The position numbers and the translations under genes were made by a program. A stretch of DNA of 64,000 nt from Streptomyces californicus (GTDB taxonomy: Bacteria > Actinomycetota > Actinomycetes > Streptomycetales > Streptomycetaceae), in the NCBI RefSeq assembly GCF_000717645.1, contig NZ_JNZZ01000019.1:294509-358508 (forward strand), in the 5' to 3' direction. Positions 8,811 to 16,696 of the stretch are shown here, one piece after another (the first letter of the stretch is position 1; the number at the start of each line of letters is the position of its first letter). Below the pieces are notes generated by a model, which did no database searches, was not told where the DNA came from, and worked only from the letters and a program-made list of their open reading frames with translations.

Positions 8811-9838
8811 GGGTTCGCCAGGTGGAACAACTCCTCCCCGCGCAGGAACCGGCCGACCTCGGCCGCGGTGATGGCCGCCGCGCGGTGGGCCGTCTGCCGG
8901 GTCGCCCCGGCGAGATGAGGGGTGGTGATCACGTTCGGCACGCCGTGCAGCGGCCAGTCGTCGGGCAGCGGCTCGACGTCGTACACATCGAGGGCCAGCG
9001 CGCCGAGACGGCCGTCGCGCAGCATCTGCGGCAACGGCGCGTGGTCGAGGAGCCCGCCGCGCGCGGAGTTCACCAGGACCGCGCCGCGGGGCAGCAGGGC
9101 GAGGCGGCGGGCATCCAGCAGGTGACGGGTCTCCTCGGTCAGCCGGGCATGCAGGCTCACTACCCGACTACGGCTCAGGAGGTCGTCGAGCCCGACCGGT
9201 TCGACCCCGTCCGCCCGGACCGCCGCGGGATCGGCGTACGGGTCGGCCGCGAGGACGTGAGCCCCGAAGGCGCGCATCACCCGTGCCACGATGCGGCCGA
9301 TCGCACCGTAACCGACGAGCCCGACCGTGGACCCGCCGAGCTCGCCCCCGCTCTCCTCGTACGCGTACAGATCCCCCCGCCACACGCCCCGCTTCAGCTC
9401 CGCGTCCGCCGTGCCGATCCGCCGTGCGGCGGCCAGCATCAGCCCGACGGCGAACTCCGCCGCCGCGGGCGCGTTGCGGCCGGGGGCGAAGCTGACCCGC
9501 ACGCCGTGGCGGGTGGCGGCGGCCAGGTCCACGTTGACCGGCCCGCCCCGCGACACGGCCACGAGCCGCAGCTCCGGCGAGGCGGCGAACACCCGCTCGG
9601 TGAACGGGGCCATCTGCGTGACACAGACGGCCGCCCCTTCCAGGGCCTCGACCAGCCCGTCCTCCGTACCGCTCGCCTCACGGACCCCGCCGACCGGCCC
9701 GAAGGGTTCATGGGGCCAGGGCAGGGTCAGCTCACCGAACTCCGGAAGCTCGCCCCCCGTGCCCGACAGCTCCTGGCTCACCGCCGCGCGGATCAGCTCC
9801 GGACGGACGAAGTGGTCGCCTGCGGCGAGAATGCGCAT
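8789..9838 (-). CDS. D-isomer 2-hydroxyacid dehydrogenase, NAD-binding
   Basis: This 349-residue dehydrogenase of the D-2-hydroxyacid/phosphoglycerate dehydrogenase family reduces or oxidises a 2-keto/2-hydroxy acid with NAD(P). The Rossmann motif is VGLVGYGAIGRIVARVMRAFG (around residues 170-190). The catalytic Arg lies in VLVNSARGG, the Glu in ALDVYDVEPLP, and the His in TTPHLAGATRQTAH. ATG at 9838 (MRILAAGDH) begins the typical catalytic-domain strand; the open frame runs further upstream, through the operator region, and is not coding there. It is the first gene of the leftward sugar operon, preceded by two operator-like sites. Its substrate in this pathway is unknown. Confidence 0.87.
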   Translation of the reverse strand: MRILAAGDHFVRPELIRAAVSQELSGTGGELPEFGELTLPWPHEPFGPVGGVREASGTEDGLVEALEGAAVCVTQMAPFTERVFAASPELRLVAVSRGGPVNVDLAAATRHGVRVSFAPGRNAPAAAEFAVGLMLAAARRIGTADAELKRGVWRGDLYAYEESGGELGGSTVGLVGYGAIGRIVARVMRAFGAHVLAADPYADPAAVRADGVEPVGLDDLLSRSRVVSLHARLTEETRHLLDARRLALLPRGAVLVNSARGGLLDHAPLPQMLRDGRLGALALDVYDVEPLPDDWPLHGVPNVITTPHLAGATRQTAHRAAAITAAEVGRFLRGEELFHLANPAVRGGV

Positions 9839-9939
9839 GACGTCGGAACCCTTCCGCGAGAAGAGCGAGCAGGGCGGCGCGCCGAACAGGGCACCGCCTG
9901 ATCCGAGCCGCGAGGGCCGGGAACCCGGGTGTGAAAACT

Positions 9940-9975
9940 CTGTTAGATTCAACAGTGCCCGCGTAAATTTAACAG
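9940..9975. promoter_or_regulatory. Paired operator in the divergent promoter region
   Basis: CTGTTAGATTCAACAG (9940-9955) is a near-perfect 16-base palindrome. A second site at 9960-9975 ends TAAATTTAACAG. The centres are exactly 20 bases apart, about two helical turns, and the flanks also repeat (AACAGTGCCCGCGT / AACAGCGCCCGCGT). It sits between the dehydrogenase (start 9838) and phosphatase (start 10075), so one bound repressor could control both directions. The DeoR-type protein two genes away is the obvious candidate. Confidence 0.7.
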
Positions 9976-10074
9976 CGCCCGCGTGAACCGGCAATGCGCT
10001 CGGCGCACTCGGCGTGTACGACAGACACGGACCGCGCCCCGCTCCACCAGCCCCGTTCCCGGAAGGCCCACCGC

Positions 10075-10728
10075 ATGACCGCCCGTCTCCTGCTGGTCCG
10101 GCACGGCGAGACCGCATGGCACGCCGAGAACCGCTACGCCGGGGTCACCGACGTCGCCCTGACGCCCCGGGGCCTCGACCAGGCAGCCGACCTCGGAGCC
10201 TGGGCGGCCCGCCGCGGCGCGGTCGCGGTCGCCGCCTCGCCGCTCAGTCGCGCCCGGCTGACGGCAGCCCCCGCGGCGGCCGCGCTGGGGCTGGATGTCG
10301 ACGTCCTAGAAGGGCTGCGGGAAGTCGGCTTCGGATGGGGCGAGGGCCGGACCGTCGAGGAGATGGCCGCGGAGGACCCCGAAGCCGTACGCAGGTTCCG
10401 CGAGGACGCGGACTCCGGCGCCTTCCCCGGCTCGGAACCCGTCGCGGACGCCGCGGCCCGCGCCACCGCCGCCCTTCGCGACCTCGCCCGCCGCCACCGG
10501 GACGGCACGGTGCTCGTCGTCGCGCACAACACCCTGCTGCGCATCGCCCTGTGCGACCTGCTCGGACTGCCCCTCGGCCGCTACCGGCACGTCTTCCCGC
10601 GCCTGGACAACGGGGCCGTGACGGAGATCGAGATCCGCGACACGGGAACGGCGCTCCGCTCGCTCAACGTGCCCACCACCACGACGCCCCCCGCCGCCTC
10701 GTCCGGGCCCGCCCCTGCGGGAGACTGA
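10075..10728 (+). CDS. Histidine phosphatase family protein
   Basis: This 217-residue protein is of the phosphoglycerate-mutase-like histidine phosphatase superfamily. The RHG motif is LLVRHGETAW, with catalytic His about residue 10; an acidic residue lies in EGLREVGFGWGEG near 79-83; the second His is in VLVVAHNTLLRIAL (about 151). These are the residues of a phosphate-transfer active site, so it probably dephosphorylates a sugar phosphate made by the kinases in this locus, though the substrate is not determinable. ATG at 10075 follows a GGAAGG-type ribosome site and matches the family start. The regulator gene begins 5 bases after its stop, so the two are co-transcribed. Confidence 0.87.
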   Translation: MTARLLLVRHGETAWHAENRYAGVTDVALTPRGLDQAADLGAWAARRGAVAVAASPLSRARLTAAPAAAALGLDVDVLEGLREVGFGWGEGRTVEEMAAEDPEAVRRFREDADSGAFPGSEPVADAAARATAALRDLARRHRDGTVLVVAHNTLLRIALCDLLGLPLGRYRHVFPRLDNGAVTEIEIRDTGTALRSLNVPTTTTPPAASSGPAPAGD

Positions 10729-10733
10729 CCCCC

Positions 10734-11507
10734 ATGACCAAGAGATCCGCCGAAGAGCGGCGACGGCTCATCGCCGACCACGTCGTGGAGCAGGGCACGG
10801 TCACGGGCGCCGAACTCGCCGGGCTGACGGGCGTCAGCCTGATGACCGTCCACCGCGACCTCGACGACCTCGCACGCCAAGGGGTGCTGCGCCGTTTCCG
10901 GGGCGGCGCCTCCGCCCTCCCCTCCACGGTGTTCGAGTCCAGCCTCGACTACCGCCTCGGCGTCCACACGGCCGAGAAGAACGCCGTCGCGCACGCCGCC
11001 GCGGCGCTGGTGGAGCCCGGCATGTCGGTGATGCTCGACGACTCCACCACGGTCCTGGCCATGGCCCGTCTGCTGGTCGATCTCGCCCCGCTCACCGTGG
11101 TCACCAACGCCCGCAGGGTCCTCGACGTCTTCGCGGGATGCGAGGACATACGCCTGATCGCGCTCGGCGGCGAGTACTCACGCACCCACGACTCCTTCCT
11201 CGGCATGCCCTGCGTCGAGGCGGTCCAGGCGCTCTCCGTCGACCTCGTCGCGGTCTCGACCTCCGCGCTCGACGCCAGATCGGCCTACCACCAGGAACAG
11301 GACGTGGTGCTGGTCAAACGCGCGATGCTCACGTCGGCGGCGACCAAGGTGATGCTCATGGACCACACCAAGCTCGCCCGGACCGCCCTGCACCGGGTCG
11401 GCCCCGTCGGCGACCTGGACCACCTCGTCGTGGACGACGGAGCCGACCCCGAACTGCTCGGCAGACTCCGCGAACGGACCCGGGTGACGGTGGCCGCCGC
11501 GCGCTGA
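10734..11507 (+). CDS. DeoR/GlpR-family transcriptional repressor
   Basis: This 257-residue regulator has an N-terminal winged HTH (MTKRSAEERRRLIADHV, then ELAGLTGVSLMTVHRDLDDLARQGVLRRFRGGA, residues ~25-58) and a C-terminal DeoR sensor of the ISOCOT fold (MLDDSTTVLAMARLL, VVTNARRVLDVF, LIALGGEYSRTHDSFLG, MLMDHTKLARTAL). DeoR proteins usually bind a phosphorylated sugar made by the pathway they control, which suits the two FGGY kinases beside it. ATG at 10734 is 5 bases after the phosphatase stop with GGGAGA upstream. It is the likely ligand of the CTGTTA-N4-TAACAG sites at 7142-7199, 9940-9975 and 11543-11556. Confidence 0.9.
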   Translation: MTKRSAEERRRLIADHVVEQGTVTGAELAGLTGVSLMTVHRDLDDLARQGVLRRFRGGASALPSTVFESSLDYRLGVHTAEKNAVAHAAAALVEPGMSVMLDDSTTVLAMARLLVDLAPLTVVTNARRVLDVFAGCEDIRLIALGGEYSRTHDSFLGMPCVEAVQALSVDLVAVSTSALDARSAYHQEQDVVLVKRAMLTSAATKVMLMDHTKLARTALHRVGPVGDLDHLVVDDGADPELLGRLRERTRVTVAAAR

Positions 11508-11542
11508 GCCCCGACCCGCCCCGTCCTCCCGTGATGGAACGC

Positions 11543-11556
11543 GTGTTAATTTCACA
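11543..11556. promoter_or_regulatory. Operator-like site upstream of the second FGGY kinase
   Basis: GTGTTAATTTCACA lies 78 bases before the kinase start and resembles the other sites in this locus (TGTTAA with ACA on the right), but with a 13-base rather than 14-base spacing. It suggests that the kinase has its own promoter under the same control. The match is weaker than at 9940. Confidence 0.42.
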
Positions 11557-11633
11557 TCTGCGCGGCCCTCGCGACCGACTGCCGTGCGATCACCGGACAC
11601 GCGGGGCCCGCCCCGCCGGGAAGGACGCGTCCC

Positions 11634-13112
11634 ATGAGCAGCGCTCCCCGCCGCACCGCGGTCACGTCCCCGGCCGTGATCGGCGTCGACGTGGCGACCG
11701 CGTCCGTCCGCGCGGTCTGTGTGGACGGACGGGGACGGGTCCTCGCCGAGGCGCGGGAGGACCTGCCGGTCCCGGTACGCACCGCCCCGGGAGCCAGCGA
11801 GCAGGACGCCCGCACCTGGTGGCCCGCCGTGCGCTCCGCACTGCGCCGCACCACGGCCGCACTGCCCCGGGGCGGCCGCGAGGTGGCCGCCGTGGCCGTG
11901 TCCGCCACCTCCGGGACCATCGTGCCGACCGGAGCCGACGGCGCCCCGCTCGGCCCGGCCCTGATGTACGACGACCGGCGCGCAGCCGACCTCAACGCCG
12001 AGGCCCAACGGGCGGGCAGCGCCCGCTGGGACGCGCTCGGCCACTCGGTGGGACCCACCGCCGCGCTCGGCCGGGCCGTCTGGTGCCTGCGGACGTACGG
12101 CGCCGCCCTGAGCCGCGTCCTGCACACCCCCGAGGTCATCGGCCGCGAACTGACCGGCCACCCCGTGCCCGTGGACTGGAGCCACGCCCTCAAGACCGGC
12201 TACGACGCCCGCACCGAGCAGTGGCCGCACGAGGTCCTCGACGCCCTCGGCCTCCCGACCGCACTCCTGTCCGACGTACGTGCCCCCGCCACCGAGGCCG
12301 GCACCGTCGGCCCCCGGGCGGCCGAGGCCACCGGACTGCCCGAGGGATGCTCCGTACGCCTGGGCATGACGGACGGCTGCGCGGGTCAGATCGCCACCGG
12401 GGCGGTCGAGCCCGGCCGGTTCGTGGGTGTGCTCGGCACCACGTACGTCCTCAAAGGGGTGTCCGAGCAACTGGTCCGCGACCCGGCCGGGGCGTTCTAC
12501 AGCCACCGCCACCCCGAGGGCTGGTGGCTGCCCGGCGGCGCGTCCAACACCGGAGGGGAGTGCTTGGCCGAGGTGCCACCGGACCGCCTGCCCGCGCTGG
12601 ACGCCGCGGCGGAGGCCCGGGGCCCCGCGTCGTATGTGCGCTACCCGCTGCGCCGCGACGGCGAACGGTTCCCCTTCGTCTCCGGACCGGCCCGGGGATT
12701 TCGCCTCGGTGCTCCCCGCGACGAGGCCGACGCCCATCGGGCAGCGCTCGAAGGGGTCGCCTTCGTCGAGCGCCTGGCGTTGGAACGGGTCGGGCGCCTG
12801 GGGGTCGCGGTGCGCGGCCCCCTGCACGCCGCCGGCGGCGGAAGCCGCAGCTCCGTGTGGACCGCGATCCGGGCCACCGTGCTGGACCGTCCGGTCCGCG
12901 TGGCGGAACGCGCCGAGACCGCCTTCGGCGCTGCGCTCCTCGCCGCGACCGGAACCCTCCACGAGAACCTCGCGGCGAGCGCCGCAGCCATGGCGGGCGG
13001 TGGCGCCCTGATCGAACCGGTGGCGGCCGAACGCCCGGCACTGGACGACGCGTACGGCCGCTTCACCGAGGAGCTGCGCACCCGGGGATGGCTCCCCGAC
13101 GGACCACGCTGA
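11634..13112 (+). CDS. Second FGGY-family carbohydrate kinase
   Basis: This 492-residue FGGY kinase is distinct from the one at 7224-8681. The N-terminal phosphate loop is VIGVDVATASVRAVCVDGRG, where a canonical G-T has become A-T, an unusual variant. Further motifs are the substrate region PALMYDDRRAADL, the GMTDGCAGQIATGAVEPG block of the second domain and AAGGGSRSSVWTAIRATVLDRPV near the C-terminus. It phosphorylates a sugar or polyol; specificity cannot be read. ATG at 11634 follows GGGAAGGACG. It is 126 bases downstream of the repressor, with an operator-like site between them. Two FGGY kinases in one locus suggest two substrates or two successive steps. Confidence 0.86.
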   Translation: MSSAPRRTAVTSPAVIGVDVATASVRAVCVDGRGRVLAEAREDLPVPVRTAPGASEQDARTWWPAVRSALRRTTAALPRGGREVAAVAVSATSGTIVPTGADGAPLGPALMYDDRRAADLNAEAQRAGSARWDALGHSVGPTAALGRAVWCLRTYGAALSRVLHTPEVIGRELTGHPVPVDWSHALKTGYDARTEQWPHEVLDALGLPTALLSDVRAPATEAGTVGPRAAEATGLPEGCSVRLGMTDGCAGQIATGAVEPGRFVGVLGTTYVLKGVSEQLVRDPAGAFYSHRHPEGWWLPGGASNTGGECLAEVPPDRLPALDAAAEARGPASYVRYPLRRDGERFPFVSGPARGFRLGAPRDEADAHRAALEGVAFVERLALERVGRLGVAVRGPLHAAGGGSRSSVWTAIRATVLDRPVRVAERAETAFGAALLAATGTLHENLAASAAAMAGGGALIEPVAAERPALDDAYGRFTEELRTRGWLPDGPR

Positions 13113-13114
13113 CG

Positions 13115-13178
13115 CCGCGCAGCCGGCCGCCACCTACCCGCCGCGCAGCCGGCCGCCACCTACCCGCCGCGCAGCCGC
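13115..13178. repeat. 26-bp tandem repeat, about 2.4 copies
   Basis: Identical 26-base units beginning CCGCGCAGCCGGCCGCC occupy 13115-13140 and 13141-13166, and a third partial unit follows. The array starts directly after the kinase stop codon, in the space between convergent genes. Copy number may vary between strains. No function is apparent. Confidence 0.85.
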
Positions 13179-13248
13179 CCGCCCGCCCGCCTGCCCGCGG
13201 AGGCGGCGCCCCCGGAATCGGGCCGGGCTCAGCCCGGGGAACCGGGCC

Positions 13249-13818
13249 TCAACGGGACGAGACCGCGCTGCCGTCGTCCCGTACGTCCTTCTCGAGAAGG
13301 GTGAACGACTTGACCGAGCCGTCCGGTTGCGGTTTGCCCTCCTTGGTCCCGACAGCACGGTAACCGGCGGCGAGGTAGTACGCGTTGAGCCGTGCGTTGC
13401 CCGCCAGGCAGTCCAGCCGCACCAGGCCGCGCCCGGTGGCGGCCACGCGCTGCTCCGCAGCCCGCAGAAGCCGGCGACCGGTCCCCGGCGGAACGTCCGC
13501 GTGGGCCACCATCAGCCGGTGCACATACCCGGCGGCCGAGGCCCGCGGCCCCCAGGCGTCCTCGTCCTCCCACCACAACTCCCAGGCGCCGACCACACCG
13601 ACCGTGCTCTCCCCGAGCCACACCTCGCCGATCTCCGACACCCTTCGGAAGTGCTCCACGCCCAGCTCGCCCGGCTGCCACTGACCCGTGACACCCCGCG
13701 CCAGCATCCAGCGGGCGGCAGCGTCCCGCAGTCGTACGACACAGGGGAGGTCGCCCTCGGAAGCGAGGCGGAAGCGCAGATCGTCCACGGCGCGATCCTC
13801 GCACGGACGTCCGCCCAT
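13249..13818 (-). CDS. GNAT-family N-acetyltransferase
   Basis: This 189-residue acetyltransferase transfers an acetyl group from acetyl-CoA to an unidentified amine. The acetyl-CoA loop is seen as VPPGTGRRLLRAAEQ (an R/Q-x-x-G-x-G/A type motif), preceded by the strand YVHRLMVAHADV and followed by VRLDCLAGNARLNAYYLAAGYRAVG, the standard GNAT C-terminal strand-helix-strand. ATG at 13818 is chosen; the frame is open further upstream to a TTG at 13902, but those codons lie in a palindromic regulatory region. It is divergent from the M23 peptidase gene. The substrate is not predictable. Confidence 0.85.
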   Translation of the reverse strand: MGGRPCEDRAVDDLRFRLASEGDLPCVVRLRDAAARWMLARGVTGQWQPGELGVEHFRRVSEIGEVWLGESTVGVVGAWELWWEDEDAWGPRASAAGYVHRLMVAHADVPPGTGRRLLRAAEQRVAATGRGLVRLDCLAGNARLNAYYLAAGYRAVGTKEGKPQPDGSVKSFTLLEKDVRDDGSAVSSR

Positions 13819-13892
13819 GGATCGGCCGATTCCTGGGGAAGGGGTGGCACGGCGAAGCAGGTGAGCCCCGGCCCTTCTCGACGGTAACTCAC

Positions 13893-13956
13893 TTGATATC
13901 AAAGCCAGTTGCTCTGTTGTGATGGTGCGGCGCCCCGCCTAGTCTATGCGCATAGA
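13893..13956. promoter_or_regulatory. Palindromes between acetyltransferase and M23 peptidase
   Basis: TTGATATCAA (13893-13902) and the perfect 14-base palindrome TCTATGCGCATAGA (13943-13956) lie in the 254-base divergent intergenic region. Such exact dyads in very GC-rich DNA are likely binding sites. The second is closer to the peptidase (start 14073). The binding protein is unknown. Confidence 0.5.
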
Positions 13957-14072
13957 ACTTGAACGTGGCATGACATTCACCTGTTCTTGTCCTTCGTGCG
14001 GCATGGTCACGCCCGCCATGTTCTCGCCCCTGCCGGTCCGGCAGGCCCTCATGTTCGGAAGGGACACCACCC

Positions 14073-15179
14073 ATGCTCTCCACACTGTCTGTGAGAACCG
14101 CAGTCGCCGCCCTCGCCGTCACCGGGCTCCTCGTCGCCGTACCCCAGGCGACGGCGGCTCCCCGGGACGCCGGCGCGCCGACCGCCGGAGCGGTCGCGGA
14201 CGCCGCCCCGTCGCCGTCCGACGGCGTCACCGTGAAGATGTCGCCCGCCGCCGCCGACGACCTCGGCGCATCCCGGAAGGCGCTGGTGGACGCCGTATCC
14301 ACGGACGTCCTGGCCCGGTCCGACGACGCCAAGGGGCTCTCGGCGAAAGCCGCCGTCGCCGAACTCGCCGACGAGGGGCGCAAGGTGGTCGTCGACGTCC
14401 GTACCGCCTCGGCCGACTGGGCCCGCGGGGTCGCCTACGTCGAAGCGCCCCGCACGCGCCATGGCGACCCGGAGGGCTGGCTCTACATCGCTCACCGCAA
14501 GGACGGGCAGTGGATCGCGGGACTCGAAGGCGACCGCGAGTTCGCCGACCACGTGGCCACGTCGCCGCTGGTCGGCAAGGCGGAGCGACGCGACATGACC
14601 GCCTACGCACAGCGCAAGGCGGCACCGGAGCAGGGGAAGCCGTCCGTGGGAGCGGCGGCCGCCAACACCAACGGGCTCCTCCTGCCGTGGATGCCCGACT
14701 ACTACATGACGCTCACCGGCGGAGCGCACTCCCACACCGGCTCGACCGGCTACTGGAGCAGCCTCGACTTCGCCGGCGGCAACGCCAGCGGCCGGGTCCG
14801 TTCGTCCAGGGAGGGCACGGCGACCTCCATGTGCGGCGCCGGCGGCGGGTGGACCCGGGTCATCCACCCCGGCGGCTTCTCGACGGACTACTACCACATG
14901 TTCAACACCACGTACTACAACGGCACCTCGATCGGCCGCAGCGCACTGCTGGGCAGCATCGGTACGGACACCTGCGCCGGCGGGGCCGCGACCGGAGCCC
15001 ACGTCCACTGGAGCCTGCGCACGTACGACGCGAACTACAACGGCCAGTACACCTGGCTCAACGGCCGCACCATCGGCGGCTGGCTGTGGTCGAACGGGTC
15101 CGGCCAGTACTCCGGGTGCGCGACCCGACTGGGTGTCACCGCCTGCCCCGGTACGGCGATCTACAACCGCGCCGGCTGA
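14073..15179 (+). CDS. Secreted M23-family metalloendopeptidase (LasA/beta-lytic type)
   Basis: This 368-residue exported zinc endopeptidase should cut peptidoglycan cross-bridges. It has a signal peptide (MLSTLSVRTAVAALAVTGLLVAVPQATA, cleavage after about residue 29), a ~170-residue propeptide-like region and an M23A catalytic domain. Candidate zinc ligands are His 219/221 and Asp 232 in GGAHSHTGSTGYWSSLDFAGG and His 310/312 in GAHVHW; the His in DYYHM (about 275) fits the catalytic position. Four cysteines in the mature part suggest disulphides. ATG at 14073 follows GGAAGGGA by 8 bases. Its 5' region carries a perfect 14-base palindrome. It could be a lytic enzyme against other bacteria or a self cell-wall hydrolase. 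Confidence 0.88.
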   Translation: MLSTLSVRTAVAALAVTGLLVAVPQATAAPRDAGAPTAGAVADAAPSPSDGVTVKMSPAAADDLGASRKALVDAVSTDVLARSDDAKGLSAKAAVAELADEGRKVVVDVRTASADWARGVAYVEAPRTRHGDPEGWLYIAHRKDGQWIAGLEGDREFADHVATSPLVGKAERRDMTAYAQRKAAPEQGKPSVGAAAANTNGLLLPWMPDYYMTLTGGAHSHTGSTGYWSSLDFAGGNASGRVRSSREGTATSMCGAGGGWTRVIHPGGFSTDYYHMFNTTYYNGTSIGRSALLGSIGTDTCAGGAATGAHVHWSLRTYDANYNGQYTWLNGRTIGGWLWSNGSGQYSGCATRLGVTACPGTAIYNRAG

Positions 15180-15189
15180 CAGGCCCTTC

Positions 15190-15213
15190 GGCCCGGGCCC
15201 GCGAGCCCGGGCC
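15190..15213 (+). terminator. Hairpin after the M23 peptidase gene
   Basis: A perfect 9-bp stem (GGCCCGGGC / GCCCGGGCC) with a 6-base loop begins 10 bases after the stop codon. There is no U-tract. Confidence 0.65.
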
Positions 15214-15398
15214 GGAGCCGCGGGCGGTGTCCGGGCGACGCCCCGTCGGTGGAACGGGCCTCCCGCGCCTCGGGCATGAGGAAGGATGGCCGGGTGCCCG
15301 GCGGAGCCTCCCGGCGCGCTCGCGAGGCGCACCGGCAGCGCGTACCCGCGGGGCCCGACCGTGACGACCGCACCGGGCCGTGCGCCCGCAGGAGAAGC

Positions 15399-15695
15399 AT
15401 GTCCGACCAGGCGCAGCCGCCCTTCATCGACCCGGAGTCCGACTATCCGTGCTGCTGGTTCTGTCCGGCGCTGCGCCTTCCTCGCTCCGGGTTCCTCGTC
15501 GCCGACCGTCCCAGCAGGCTCTGGCCGTTCGACGCGGCGGACGGCTACCGGTACACGGTCGATGACCGGACCCCTGTGTGCGTGCATCCGGGCCGGGTCG
15601 GTCTGGACGCCGAGCGGACGGCGCCGCTCCTCGCCATCGATCCGCCCGCCGAACCGGCGCCGGCCGGGAAGCGCCGCCTCCGGTGGTGGCGGTAA
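15399..15695 (+). CDS. Small hypothetical protein with a CCWFC cysteine cluster
   Basis: This 98-residue protein is of unknown function. ATG at 15399 has an excellent ribosome site (AGGAGAAGC directly before it). The N-terminus has a CCWFC cluster (residues ~19-23), and another Cys near residue 65 (PVCVHPGR) could complete a metal or disulphide site. The C-terminus is basic (GKRRLRWWR). No export signal is visible. It is followed by a strong 19-bp hairpin, so it appears to be a single-gene unit. I do not recognise the family. Confidence 0.6.
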   Translation: MSDQAQPPFIDPESDYPCCWFCPALRLPRSGFLVADRPSRLWPFDAADGYRYTVDDRTPVCVHPGRVGLDAERTAPLLAIDPPAEPAPAGKRRLRWWR

Positions 15696-15718
15696 CCCGG
15701 CCGAATCTCCCGGTCCTT

Positions 15719-15765
15719 GAGGCCCCGGCGCCGCACCCTTCCACCCGGTGCGGCGCCGGGGCCTC
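15719..15765 (+). terminator. Strong hairpin terminator (19-bp perfect stem)
   Basis: Arms 15719-15737 (GAGGCCCCGGCGCCGCACC) and 15747-15765 pair perfectly around a 9-base loop, 23 bases after the small gene's stop. Confidence 0.85.
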
Positions 15766-15949
15766 CCGTAACTCCAGCTCTTTGCACAACAGTTGCCACA
15801 CCTGTTTCCGCATGCTGGAACAGACCGCCCATATGTCCATATCTATTTAGGTTCAGCGAGTAAATATGTGCTTATATGGCCGACGTGAAGACGCTTTGCT
15901 TTCCGGAACATCTGTACCGTGAGCAAGCTCATCAAGGGGAGAACTCACG

Positions 15950-16240
15950 TTGAAGACGACTTGGCGCGCGGGGAGCGTCGCCATGATCACGGCCGGCGCC
16001 GTCCTGTCGGACACGCCGCACCCGGCTGTCGCGGACGGCGACAGGGCGAAGGCGGAACCCGGAGCGGAACAGGCCGTCCGTGTCCTGACGGCCGTGCGTC
16101 CGGTGAAGCGTATCGGTGTGAAGAAGACGGCCAACCTGATCCGGACGTACGCCGAGGGCCGCGAACTGACGGCGACGCGTCGCAAGGCGGTCACCGCCCT
16201 GCTCGGCATCTCCGCGATCCGGACCGTCCGCACGTTCTAG
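15950..16240 (+). CDS. Small exported hypothetical protein
   Basis: This 96-residue product starts at TTG 15950, chosen because AAGGGGAGAA precedes it by a suitable gap. The N-terminus (MKTTWRAGSVAMITAGAVLSDTPHPAVADG) resembles a weak signal peptide. The mature part is basic (VKRIGVKKTANLIRTYAEGRELTATRRKAV). The next gene, 12 bases on, encodes a small membrane protein, so they probably form a pair. I do not recognise either; a small secreted protein plus membrane partner could be phage- or bacteriocin-related, but nothing proves it. Confidence 0.45.
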   Translation: MKTTWRAGSVAMITAGAVLSDTPHPAVADGDRAKAEPGAEQAVRVLTAVRPVKRIGVKKTANLIRTYAEGRELTATRRKAVTALLGISAIRTVRTF

Positions 16241-16252
16241 GAGCCGTCACCC

Positions 16253-16582
16253 GTGTTCGCTCTCGCAGCGCTGCTGGCGCAGATCGCCGTGATCCTCGTC
16301 CACCGGGCGAAGAACCGCACCGGCTCACGGCCCGAGTCCTGCACGCTCCACACCGCTCTGTGCCTCCTCGGCATCACCGCGGGCTGGCTGGCGATCGGCC
16401 GGCCGGAGATCACCTGGGCAGACGCCCCGCTGGTCCTCATCAGCGGCCTGCTCATCACCGTCGAGGCGGCCCACGCCACGGTCCGGCTCGGTGCGCCCCG
16501 CTGGGCGGACAAGGCGGTGTGCGTCCTGTGCGGAGCCGCCGCGGCGACATGGATGTCCTCCGGCTGGATCCCCGGAACCTGA
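16253..16582 (+). CDS. Small membrane protein, unknown
   Basis: This 109-residue protein has three or four hydrophobic segments (MFALAALLAQIAVILVHR; LHTALCLLGITAGWLAIG; APLVLISGLLITVEAAHATV; VCVLCGAAAATWMSSGW). GTG at 16253 is used, with GGAG 8-11 bases upstream. Size and topology resemble a holin-like or small integral membrane protein, without a specific family match. It is likely co-transcribed with the preceding small gene and faces the beta-helix gene across a bidirectional hairpin. Confidence 0.5.
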   Translation: MFALAALLAQIAVILVHRAKNRTGSRPESCTLHTALCLLGITAGWLAIGRPEITWADAPLVLISGLLITVEAAHATVRLGAPRWADKAVCVLCGAAAATWMSSGWIPGT

Positions 16583-16639
16583 GAGGGGCGGGGGAGGGGC
16601 GACGCCCGTCGGGGCGTCCCGGGCTCCAGCGAGAGCCGC

Positions 16640-16674
16640 GTGCCCGTCACCGCGTTCGCCGCGGTGGCGGGCAC
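16640..16674. terminator. Bidirectional hairpin between convergent genes
   Basis: Arms 16640-16654 and 16660-16674 pair over 15 bases with one mismatch and a TTCGC loop, between the membrane protein (ends 16582) and the beta-helix gene (ends 16697 on the other strand). Confidence 0.75.
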
Positions 16675-16696
16675 GGGCACGTCACGGGCCCGGGTC

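Noticed and set aside
13115..13178. CRISPR-like direct repeats
   Set aside because: The 26-bp units are directly adjacent without spacers and only about 2.4 copies exist. No cas genes are present in the window.
13946..15364. Long plus-strand frame overlapping the M23 peptidase
   Set aside because: It is a shifted shadow of the peptidase and its downstream region. The peptidase frame has a signal peptide, ribosome site and metal ligands.
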